A stretch of 12,391 bases of DNA from assembly GCA_900546085.1 (NCBI GenBank), contig URBS01000060.1, positions 1 to 12,391 on the forward strand, given 5' to 3'. This DNA is from an uncultured Collinsella sp. (GTDB lineage Bacteria; Actinomycetota; Coriobacteriia; Coriobacteriales; Coriobacteriaceae). The notes under the pieces are model-generated. The model worked only from the letters and a program-made list of their open reading frames with translations. It searched no databases and was not told where the DNA came from. Made by a program: the position numbers and the translations under genes. This document shows, in pieces, positions 6,583 through 12,391 of this stretch; position 1 is the stretch's first letter, and every line of letters begins with the position of its first letter.

Positions 6583-6615
6583 AGGGTGACGAACAACGAT
6601 GAGGAGCACATGCCT

Positions 6616-8397
6616 ATGACAGACGAGCTGGACCCCCAGACTCAACAGCATATTGATAATTCCGCAGACACCATTGACGACTGCGATACTTCCACCAGAA
6701 GCGATGGCGGCATTGATGCCGCTGTCGAGGAGGCTCCTGCCGCCGCAGACGAGGCCGCAGACGCAAATGTCGCCGCAGAGCAAGACAAAGAAGAGCAGCT
6801 AGAGCAGCCGGACCCGAGCGATACTGAGCCCAAGGCTGAGAACGCTCCGCAAGCAGCGGGCCCCATCGAGGTGTCTTCGGAAGAAGAGCTCGACGCCGTC
6901 ATGGACTCCATGATGGATGCCGTCAAAGCGATGAAGGACGCTGTCGCCGATGCCGACGTTGACGCCGAAGAGGAAGAGGCTGCCGAGGCCGCCTCGACCT
7001 TTGTACCCGGCGAGACCCCCGTTGCCGATCAGGGCAGCACTATGCCCTCGTTTCTGCAGCTCGAGCATCCCACGATTGGCGCGGACGCCGTCGACCCGCA
7101 TGCAGCGGGCTTTTCCGTGATCGAAGGCGGCACCGGCAATATCGCCGCGCCGCAGACTGCCGATACGAATGCCGCCGAGGCCGCGCACCCGACCACCTCG
7201 CATGCCCCCGCCACGAGCCGCGACCTGGGGAGCGCCGTCTCAAACACCGCTAACGCCGTGGGCACTTTTATCGCCCAGGGCGCCTCGGCCATGCGCGAGA
7301 TGAACACCGCGAAAAAGGCACTTGCCGATGCCCGCGCCCACCTGGCCGAACTTGAGCAGCGCATTGCCGATCAGGCCGAGGAACTCGAGACGCGCCAGGA
7401 TATCGCAGGCCGCTACGACCAGATCGTCGCCGACCAGCGCCAGGCGATTGCCACGGCCCAAAAGACTGCAGCGGCCGCCGAGATTGACCGTGATGCCCAC
7501 GCCTCCAAAGCGACAGAGCTCAAGGGTCAGCTCGAACAAATGAAGACAGAGGATGACGCGACTGAGCTCCGCCTGAAGGCCGCGCTCGACGCCGTGGAGG
7601 CCCGCGAGGCGAGCTCACGCGAGACCGGCAACCGCCTCGTTCGACGTCTTGAGGATTCCAAGCGCATCCGCGACAAGGTGAAGGCAGAGCGAGACGCCGG
7701 CATTGCCGCCGCACAACAAACCGTCGACGCCACGCGCGCCCAGCTCGAGACGCTGCGTCATGAGTATGCCGAGCTGCAACGCAATCCCTCGGCAAATCCC
7801 GCCAACTATACGGTGCGCACCAGCGAGCTCTCGATGCAGATTTCCGACACGGCAGATGCCCTGCGTAAAGCCGAAGAAGATGTCCCGCGCATCACCGCCG
7901 ACCTTGAGCACTCGCTTGCCGCAGCCGAGCAGGCCGTCGAGCAGGCTCAAGCCCCTATCGCCGACGCAAAACGCGCGCACCAAGCCGTGACGACCGAAGC
8001 CGATGCCGCGCGCGACGAGCTGCAGACGGCGAAGACCGCCGCCGCGACTCATCAGCGCGAACTGCGCGAGAAGATCGCCGCGGAGGACAAGGCACGCCGC
8101 GAGCAGGAGCAGACCATCGCCAACGCCCAAGCAGATGCCGCACATGCACAGTCGATCATCGAACAGGCGACCGAGGTGCACGACCACCCAGAAATCACTG
8201 AGTCGCTTGCAGGATCCTTGGCCCGAGACAAAGCCGAACACGCCGAGACCGAGCAAGAAGTCGACCAGCTCGAGGCCGCCGAAGACGACGTACGAGAGCG
8301 CACCCGCGACTCACGCATCAAATTCACCGGCGCCATCGTCTGCATCGTCGCCGCAATCCTGGCGATCATCCTAGTCTGGCTGTTCGCAAGCAAGTAG
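6616..8397 (+). CDS. Acidic coiled-coil protein with C-terminal membrane anchor, unknown function
   Basis: I do not recognise this protein. The start at 6616 is chosen for its nine-base spacing from GAGGAG (6601-6606); the in-frame ATG at 6610 is only three bases away, and the frame is open upstream to 6484. It gives 593 residues. Residues 1 to about 180 are Asp-, Glu- and Ala-rich, low-complexity and probably disordered. Residues from about 225 to 560 are rich in Ala, Glu, Gln, Arg and Lys with heptad-like spacing, typical of long coiled coils, broken near 389-399 by a NPSANPAN stretch that could be a hinge. Residues 572-593 form one hydrophobic segment (GAIVCIVAAILAIILVWLF) with a two-residue tail, so the protein is probably a tail-anchored inner-membrane protein with its bulk in the cytoplasm. 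There is no signal peptide or enzymatic motif. It stands alone between divergent and convergent genes. Its TAG stop is the first three bases of a REP unit. Confidence 0.8.
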   Translation: MTDELDPQTQQHIDNSADTIDDCDTSTRSDGGIDAAVEEAPAAADEAADANVAAEQDKEEQLEQPDPSDTEPKAENAPQAAGPIEVSSEEELDAVMDSMMDAVKAMKDAVADADVDAEEEEAAEAASTFVPGETPVADQGSTMPSFLQLEHPTIGADAVDPHAAGFSVIEGGTGNIAAPQTADTNAAEAAHPTTSHAPATSRDLGSAVSNTANAVGTFIAQGASAMREMNTAKKALADARAHLAELEQRIADQAEELETRQDIAGRYDQIVADQRQAIATAQKTAAAAEIDRDAHASKATELKGQLEQMKTEDDATELRLKAALDAVEAREASSRETGNRLVRRLEDSKRIRDKVKAERDAGIAAAQQTVDATRAQLETLRHEYAELQRNPSANPANYTVRTSELSMQISDTADALRKAEEDVPRITADLEHSLAAAEQAVEQAQAPIADAKRAHQAVTTEADAARDELQTAKTAAATHQRELREKIAAEDKARREQEQTIANAQADAAHAQSIIEQATEVHDHPEITESLAGSLARDKAEHAETEQEVDQLEAAEDDVRERTRDSRIKFTGAIVCIVAAILAIILVWLFASK

Positions 8398-8450
8398 TCA
8401 TTGGGGACGTTCTTAAACGACTAGTCAAACAAGAACGTCCCCAACGACTA
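8395..8450. repeat. REP-like inverted pair overlapping the coiled-coil gene stop codon
   Basis: Two GTCCCC hairpin units lie head to head: 8395-8423 in plus orientation and 8422-8450 in minus orientation, overlapping by two bases. The arms 8395-8414 and 8431-8450 are reverse complements at 19 of 20 positions. Each unit has the TAGTC...GACTA ends seen at 5173-5331. The first TAG is the stop codon of the coiled-coil gene. As RNA the pair would form a long hairpin and could act as a 3' mRNA boundary, though no T-tract follows. Confidence 0.75.
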
Positions 8451-8460
8451 GCCCAATGAC

Positions 8461-8524
8461 GAGAGTGGATAATCTCCCACTTTGAGCCCCCAAGCAGGCC
8501 AAAAACGGGAGATTATCCACTCTC
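8461..8524. repeat. Perfect 18-bp-arm inverted repeat with DnaA-box-like arms
   Basis: Arms 8461-8478 and 8507-8524 are exact reverse complements around a 28-base loop. Each arm contains TTATCCACT in one orientation, an 8 of 9 match to the DnaA box TTATCCACA. It lies ten bases beyond the REP pair. The symmetry is certain; any DnaA role is speculative. Confidence 0.65.
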
Positions 8525-8529
8525 ATTCT

Positions 8530-8568
8530 GCAGGCACTCATTTAAGCACGTCCCCAATGAGTACCTGC
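8530..8568. repeat. Divergent REP-like hairpin unit
   Basis: Arms 8530-8542 and 8556-8568 pair at 12 of 13 positions and enclose the GTCCCC core, a variant of the units at 5303-5331 and 8422-8450 with different stem sequence but matching loop. The changed bases on the two arms are compensatory, which suggests that the hairpin structure is kept. Confidence 0.65.
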
Positions 8569-8730
8569 CGATGCTTTGGCAAAGTCAGCGAAAACACCCC
8601 CAAGCGAGCAAGGTGACGTGAAAGAGGAGGGCATTGACCTTCTGGTCATGCCCGACGATTGAACGTCAGATTGCCGCTCTGGCGGGTTTGCAGCTTCGGC
8701 CGGTTACGTCGTTTGTAAAACGCCGTAACC
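8536..8730. repeat. 3'-flank cassette, copy 2 (abuts the queA stop)
   Basis: This aligns with 5303-5519 downstream of the dehydrogenase. It retains TTTGGCAAAGTCAGCGA (8575-8591), the identical 17-mer starting GACCTTCTGG (8636-8652), CGCTCTGG (8675-8682) and an identical 14-mer AAAACGCCGTAACC (8717-8730) that runs into the queA stop. Its central hairpin has lost the outer half of the stem seen in copy 1: only GGGCAT/ATGCCC and GACC/GGTC remain around TTCT (8629-8653). It is therefore a weaker terminator for queA. Confidence 0.7.
8703..8729 (-). other. Post-stop hairpin of queA
   Basis: Arms 8703-8714 and 8718-8729 pair at 11 of 12 positions around a three-base loop, next to the TAG stop of queA (8730-8732). 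It is the counterpart of 5491-5518. With no T-tract it is more likely an mRNA 3'-end or repeat structure than a classical terminator. Confidence 0.6.
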
Positions 8731-9947
8731 TACTGAATGAGCATTGCGTCGCCGAAGCTGAAGAAGCGGTAGCGCTCCTCGATGGCGGCAGCGTAGGCAT
8801 CCATGATCTGGTCGCGAGTGGCAAGTGCGCTCACGAGCATCATGAGCGTGGAGCGCGGCACGTGGAAGTTTGTGATCAACGCGTCAACCACGTGATAGGT
8901 CGAGCCGGGCATGAGGTAGAGCTGCGTCGTCGCGTTCTCGCGCACCACGATGTCACCGCGGCCGAGCGTATCGGCCCCGTCCTCGCGGCCCTCAAAATAG
9001 CGCGCCGTCACAGCCGGATCGGACACCGGAGCATCGGCGTCAAACGCGCTCTCGAGCGAGCGCACCGCCGTGGTACCGACAGCAATCACACGATGGCCCT
9101 CGGCCTTCGCCTTATGCACGGCGTCGACAACCTCCTGCGACACGTGGTAGCGCTCGGTGTGCATCACATGCTGCGTGGGATCGTCCTCCTCCACCAGACG
9201 GAAGGTATCGATACCAACCTCGAGCTCGACGGCGGCAAACTTCGCACCCTTGGCCTCAATTGCGGCCATGAGCTCGGGAGTAAAGTGCAGACCCGCCGTA
9301 GGAGCGGCAGCCGAGTGCTCTTCTTTCATGGCGTAGACGGTCTGGTACTTCTCGGGGTCGCCCTCGTAATCGGTAATGTAGGGCGGCAGCGGCACGTGAC
9401 CGGCGGCATGGATGGCCTCGTCGAGCGTGCGCGGGTCGCCGGCGGCATTGCAACCGGCCGGCTCAAAGCGCACCAGACGGCCACCGCGGCTATCGGTGAC
9501 AAAGTCGATGACCTCGGCCGTCAGCACCACGGGCGCGCCCTCGGGCGCATGGGCGCCGCCGGCGCGATACTCAATCTGAGCACCGGGCTTCAGACGCTTG
9601 CCCGGCTTGACCAGGCACTCCCAAACGTGGCCCAGCGGATCAACATCCTCGCGGCGCTTGAGCAGCAGTGTCTCGACCACGCCGCCCGAGCCTGCCTTGC
9701 GACCGATAAGACGGGCCGGCATCACGCGCGTCTGGTTGATGACGAGCACGTCGCCCGGCTCGATATAGTCGATGATGTCGCGGAAGATGCGGTGCTCAAC
9801 GGTACCGCCGTGCTCCAGCGGCGTCCCCGCCTGGGAGCCTTTGCGATCCACCACCAGCAGGCGGCAGGAGTCGCGCGGCTCTGCAGGAGCCTGGGCAATC
9901 AGTTCCTCAGGAAGGTTGTAGTCAAAATCATCGGTACGCATAGACAC
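8730..9947 (-). CDS. queA: S-adenosylmethionine:tRNA ribosyltransferase-isomerase QueA
   Basis: QueA transfers and isomerises the ribosyl part of S-adenosylmethionine onto preQ1-modified tRNA, giving epoxyqueuosine. The whole 405-residue protein follows the family: the N-terminal DDFDYNLPEELIAQ, then VLVINQTRVMPARL, the central AAPTAGLHFTPELM, VELEVGIDTFR, YHVS, VGTTAVRSLES, and the C-terminal LITNFHVPRSTLMMLVSA and RYRFFSFGDAMLI. A GTG start at 9945-9947 is preferred because AAGGAG at 9956-9961 lies eight bases away; the ATG two codons later would be fourteen away. Length is somewhat above the typical 340-360, owing to extra residues in the middle and around SDPAVTARYFEGREDG. It begins 64 bases after queH, and the two act in consecutive steps of queuosine synthesis, so cotranscription is likely. 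Confidence 0.97.
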   Translation of the reverse strand: MSMRTDDFDYNLPEELIAQAPAEPRDSCRLLVVDRKGSQAGTPLEHGGTVEHRIFRDIIDYIEPGDVLVINQTRVMPARLIGRKAGSGGVVETLLLKRREDVDPLGHVWECLVKPGKRLKPGAQIEYRAGGAHAPEGAPVVLTAEVIDFVTDSRGGRLVRFEPAGCNAAGDPRTLDEAIHAAGHVPLPPYITDYEGDPEKYQTVYAMKEEHSAAAPTAGLHFTPELMAAIEAKGAKFAAVELEVGIDTFRLVEEDDPTQHVMHTERYHVSQEVVDAVHKAKAEGHRVIAVGTTAVRSLESAFDADAPVSDPAVTARYFEGREDGADTLGRGDIVVRENATTQLYLMPGSTYHVVDALITNFHVPRSTLMMLVSALATRDQIMDAYAAAIEERYRFFSFGDAMLIQ

Positions 9948-10011
9948 GTCGGATACTCCTTATATAGCTAAAGTCCGCTCTACATCCTAGCAGGCTGACG
10001 TCCCAAACGAA

Positions 10012-10587
10012 CTACTTTTTGGCGGCTTTGCGCTCGTCGCGGATGCGGGCGCGGTCCATGGCCGCCTCGACAGCAGAAAAGCGGCAACCACAGTAGTTCT
10101 GCCGATACATGCCCAGCTCGCGCGAACGGCGTGTCGCCTCGGGGTAATACGGGCGAAAATCGCGAATGACCGGAGTGAGACCGCGGGCGGCAGCCAAGCG
10201 CTCAAGCACATCATTGCAGGTATCGAACAGCTGATACGGCGAGACGGCGAGCGTCGTACCCACATATTCGAACCCGCGCTCCTGGGCCACACGGCATGCC
10301 TCGGCCAGACGCAGGGCATAGCACGCACGACAGCGACGGGGTCGATCGGCGCTCAACGGGGCCACACCGGCCTCCCAGCGCTCGCGGTCCTCGCCTGCCT
10401 CGATAAGCTCGATGTCGCCATCGGCACACCACCGGCGCAGTTCGTCCAGGCGGCGCTGCCATTCATCGCGCGGTTGAATATTGGGGTTGGTCCAGCAAAT
10501 CGTGGGCTCAAACCCCTCCTCGCGCAGCAGGCGGACCGGCTCAAGCGAGCACGGCGCACAGCAGGCGTGCAGCAGCAACGGCTTCAT
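10012..10587 (-). CDS. queH: Epoxyqueuosine reductase QueH
   Basis: QueH is the non-cobalamin epoxyqueuosine reductase (former DUF208) that performs the last step of queuosine synthesis and replaces QueG in many bacteria. The 191-residue protein shows the expected cysteines: HACCAPCS with Cys9, Cys10 and Cys13; CRAC with Cys86 and Cys89; and YRQNYCGC with Cys166 and Cys168, which hold the iron-sulfur cluster and additional metal in characterised QueH. TNPNIQP and TTLAVSPYQ are also family-typical. The second ATG (10585-10587) is taken as start since AGGAGG at 10596-10601 is eight bases away; the ATG at 10591-10593 would be only two away. The C-terminal tail is basic. It lies between a membrane peptidase-like gene and queA with gaps of about 60 bases, consistent with one operon. 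Confidence 0.95.
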   Translation of the reverse strand: MKPLLLHACCAPCSLEPVRLLREEGFEPTICWTNPNIQPRDEWQRRLDELRRWCADGDIELIEAGEDRERWEAGVAPLSADRPRRCRACYALRLAEACRVAQERGFEYVGTTLAVSPYQLFDTCNDVLERLAAARGLTPVIRDFRPYYPEATRRSRELGMYRQNYCGCRFSAVEAAMDRARIRDERKAAKK

Positions 10588-10649
10588 CAGCATCTCCTCC
10601 TCTGCAATGATTTTTTAATCCCCGTCCCAGAAAAATCATCCCAAAAAGA

Positions 10650-11219
10650 CTACCTTGCGAAAAATCGCACGCCAAAGGATGTGTCCTCGCAGGCGACAAT
10701 GCGGCGGTCGCGCAGGATGGTCCGCACGTAATACCAATCGCCCACACAGCCCGACAAGTGCAGACCAGCCGCCAGGTAGCACAGCAGCGGATAGTCCGAG
10801 AACGCAAACCCCAGGGCAAATGCTGTCGTCACAACAACCGTCGGCGCCAGGCAAATCGCCACGTACCGCCGGCGCGAATACACAACGCCCTCGGCGCAGG
10901 CATAGATCATCGCCGTCTCGAGGTTCGCCCCAAAGGTCACGCGCGCGCCCGCAGGAGCCAGCAGCTTAAAAAACACCGCATGCACCAGCTCGTGCACGGC
11001 AAACGACGCCATTGAGACCGCAGCCAAGCCGACTATCCAGCCCACGACAGCCATCCAGCCGCCCGCCTCAGCCGCGTCCAAGTCCGCAGGCCCGCCCAGC
11101 AGCATAAACACCGGCACCAGGCACACGGCAAACACCGCGATTACAGCCATCCCCCACACGAAGCAAGCGTGTAGAAAATCCTCGTCCTCAAACGCATGTA
11201 TGTTGGAAATCTCATTCAT
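10650..11219 (-). CDS. DUF3267-like integral membrane zincin metalloprotease
   Basis: This 189-residue membrane protein has hydrophobic segments near 20-42, 55-82, 117-140 and 144-158. The second contains HELVH (76-80), the HExxH zinc motif, as in DUF3267 and site-2-protease-like families; Asp161 in GCVGDWYY is a candidate third ligand. The closing CEDTSFGVRFF also matches DUF3267 as I remember it. The substrate is unknown; such proteins are presumed to cut within or near the membrane. The ATG at 11217-11219 has no clear Shine-Dalgarno, so the start is less certain than for its neighbours. It is the first gene of the probable DUF3267-queH-queA transcript, with 62 bases before queH, though a functional link to queuosine is not evident. 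It diverges from the synthetase gene. Confidence 0.82.
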   Translation of the reverse strand: MNEISNIHAFEDEDFLHACFVWGMAVIAVFAVCLVPVFMLLGGPADLDAAEAGGWMAVVGWIVGLAAVSMASFAVHELVHAVFFKLLAPAGARVTFGANLETAMIYACAEGVVYSRRRYVAICLAPTVVVTTAFALGFAFSDYPLLCYLAAGLHLSGCVGDWYYVRTILRDRRIVACEDTSFGVRFFAR

Positions 11220-11261
11220 AGCATCTTAGGATAGCGCCCCTGCCACGCACCCGCCCGCATG

Positions 11262-11270
11262 TGCGATAAT
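11262..11270 (+). promoter_or_regulatory. Extended -10 promoter candidate for the synthetase-like gene
   Basis: TG, one base, then GATAAT (11265-11270) matches an extended -10 element on the plus strand. Transcription would begin near 11277-11279, giving a leader of about 75 bases before the ATG at 11353. No good -35 is visible, as is usual for extended -10 promoters. Confidence 0.4.
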
Positions 11271-11352
11271 GTCGAACGATATGCACGAATTGACCACCGC
11301 GCCGCCGAACCCCGTGCCCGGCCGCGCTCTTACCTATATGCGAAGGAGTCCC

Positions 11353-12391
11353 ATGGCATCCAAATACTCCATGAACGACCGTCCCAGCTGGCCGCGCCGC
11401 GCCATCGTTACCGCCGGCGAGCCCTACGGCAACAAGGGTCTGCACTTTGGCCACGTCGGCGGCGTCTTTGTCCCGGCCGACTTCTTCGCCCGCTTCCTGC
11501 GCGACCGCCTGGGCCGCGAAAACGTCATCTTCACCTCGGGCACCGACTGCTACGGTTCGCCCATCATGGAGAGCTACCGCAAGCTCAAGGAGAACGAGGG
11601 CTACGACAAGTCCATCGGCGAGTATGTCGAGTCCAATCACTCCCGCCAGGCCGCGACCCTCAACAACTACAACATCAGCTGCGACATCTACGGCGGCTCG
11701 GGCCTTGAGCCGGCCGCGCAGATTCACAACGAGGTGACCGCGGAGATTATCAAGCGCCTGCACGAGCAGGGCACCATCTCCAAGCGCTCCACGCTGCAGT
11801 TCTACGACGCCAAGGCCGGCACGTTCCTCAACGGCCGCCAGGTGATCGGCCGCTGCCCCATCCAGGGCTGCAAGTCCGAGAAGGCTTATGCCGACGAGTG
11901 CGATCTGGGCCACCAGTTTGAGCCCGAGGAGCTCATCGCGCCCAAGAGCCAGCTCACCGGCGAGGTGCCCGAGCTGCGCCCGGTCGACAATCTCTACTTT
12001 GACCTGCCGGCCTACCTCGACTTTATGAAGACCTACACCGCCAAGCTCGCCCAGAACCCGCAGGTTCGCTCCGTGGTCTCCAAGACCATGGAGGAGTGGC
12101 TGCTGCCGGCTCAGCTCTACATCCAGAACAAGTTCCGCGAGGCCTTCGATGCCGTCGAGGACCAGCTCCCCGAGCACACCGTGCTGGAGCCCGAGGGCAA
12201 CAAGAGCAGCTTTACCGTCACCTTCCCCAGCTGGAAGGAGCGCGACGACGCCCACGCGGTGCTCGCCAACGGTGGCGTGCGCTTCCGCAGCGGCAAGGCA
12301 CTCGTGCCCTTCCGCATCACCGGCAACATCGACTGGGGCGTTCCGGTGCCCGAGGTCGATGGCGTCTCCGACGTCACCTGCTGGTGCTGGC
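11353..12391 (+). CDS. Methionyl-tRNA-synthetase-like class I aminoacyl-tRNA synthetase (3' partial)
   Basis: The first 346 residues are present and the gene runs off the window. It shows the class I catalytic start with HFGH (31-34) as the HIGH motif, VFVPADFFARFLR, TSGTDCYGSP (62-70), a zinc-knuckle region with Cys168, Cys173, Cys183 and His187 ending in EPEELIAPKS, then NLYFDLP and WGVPVP, all in the order of MetRS. The first of the two cysteine knuckles found in many MetRS is lost, replaced by YDAKAG. KMSKS should lie beyond the window. The HFGHVGG variant and GEPYGNKGLHFGH are unlike ordinary MetRS, so this may be a diverged paralogue. The ATG at 11353 has AAGGAG at 11343-11348, four bases away. 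The frame is open upstream to ATGs at 11281 and 11269, so a 24-residue extension is possible. Confidence 0.85.
   Translation, partial: MASKYSMNDRPSWPRRAIVTAGEPYGNKGLHFGHVGGVFVPADFFARFLRDRLGRENVIFTSGTDCYGSPIMESYRKLKENEGYDKSIGEYVESNHSRQAATLNNYNISCDIYGGSGLEPAAQIHNEVTAEIIKRLHEQGTISKRSTLQFYDAKAGTFLNGRQVIGRCPIQGCKSEKAYADECDLGHQFEPEELIAPKSQLTGEVPELRPVDNLYFDLPAYLDFMKTYTAKLAQNPQVRSVVSKTMEEWLLPAQLYIQNKFREAFDAVEDQLPEHTVLEPEGNKSSFTVTFPSWKERDDAHAVLANGGVRFRSGKALVPFRITGNIDWGVPVPEVDGVSDVTCWCW

Noticed and set aside
6484..6615. Longer N-terminus of the coiled-coil protein starting at 6484
   Set aside because: The TTG at 6484 has no ribosome binding site, and the added residues (Cys- and Arg-containing) differ in composition from the acidic head. 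A GAGGAG lies just before the ATGs at 6610 and 6616.
8634..9971. 445-codon plus-strand open frame over queA
   Set aside because: It is antisense to a full-length QueA, and its composition is that of a shadow frame.
9948..10011. preQ1 riboswitch near the queuosine genes
   Set aside because: The 64-base queH-queA gap and the leaders of tgt and the DUF3267 gene show no convincing preQ1 aptamer pattern (G/C stem with an A-rich tail overlapping the ribosome binding site).
11212..12255. 347-codon open frame on the minus strand
   Set aside because: It lies antisense to the synthetase gene, which has clear class I motifs and a ribosome binding site. The minus-strand product is low-complexity Leu/Val/Gly/Ala-rich, typical of a high-GC antisense frame.

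Overview
The window looks like chromosome from a high-GC, gut-type actinobacterium of the Coriobacteriia, most likely Collinsella or a close relative. This is inferred from the codon bias (GC-ending codons in tgt, queA and the synthetase), strong AGGAG ribosome binding sites, and the character of the intergenic GTCCCC hairpin repeats. No rRNA or marker gene fixes the taxon.

Layout, left to right. (1) 1-2231: the 3' part of a large superfamily 2 helicase with a degenerate phospholipase-D-like C-terminus. It is visibly less GC-rich than the rest (one 60-base line sampled gives 50%, against 63% for a line inside tgt), so it is probably accessory or defence-type DNA. (2) 2232-2924: a DinJ/YafQ-type toxin-antitoxin pair on the minus strand, behind a perfect 16-bp-arm palindrome. 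(3) 2956-5066, minus strand: a LOG-family nucleotide phosphoribohydrolase and tRNA-guanine transglycosylase (tgt), with a strong terminator hairpin sitting directly in front of the LOG ribosome binding site. (4) 5067-5520: a repeat-rich intergenic region with REP-like hairpins, a terminator and a post-stop hairpin. (5) 5521-6321, minus: a short-chain dehydrogenase resembling bile-acid 12-alpha-hydroxysteroid dehydrogenases. (6) 6616-8397, plus: an unrecognised acidic, coiled-coil, tail-anchored membrane protein whose stop codon lies inside a REP pair. (7) 8398-8729: a second repeat-rich region. (8) 8730-11219, minus: queA, queH and a DUF3267-like membrane zincin, closely spaced and probably cotranscribed. 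(9) 11353 to the end, plus: the 5' part of a methionyl-tRNA-synthetase-like class I synthetase.

Functionally the core is tRNA queuosine modification. Tgt inserts the deazaguanine base, QueA adds the epoxycyclopentane ring, and QueH reduces epoxyqueuosine to queuosine. The three genes share a strand but are split by the dehydrogenase and coiled-coil genes.

The most distinctive non-coding signal is a family of GTCCCC-containing hairpins. In addition, a roughly 200-bp 3'-flank cassette is present twice, abutting the stop codons of two unrelated genes (the dehydrogenase and queA). No CRISPR array, tRNA, rRNA or convincing riboswitch was seen.
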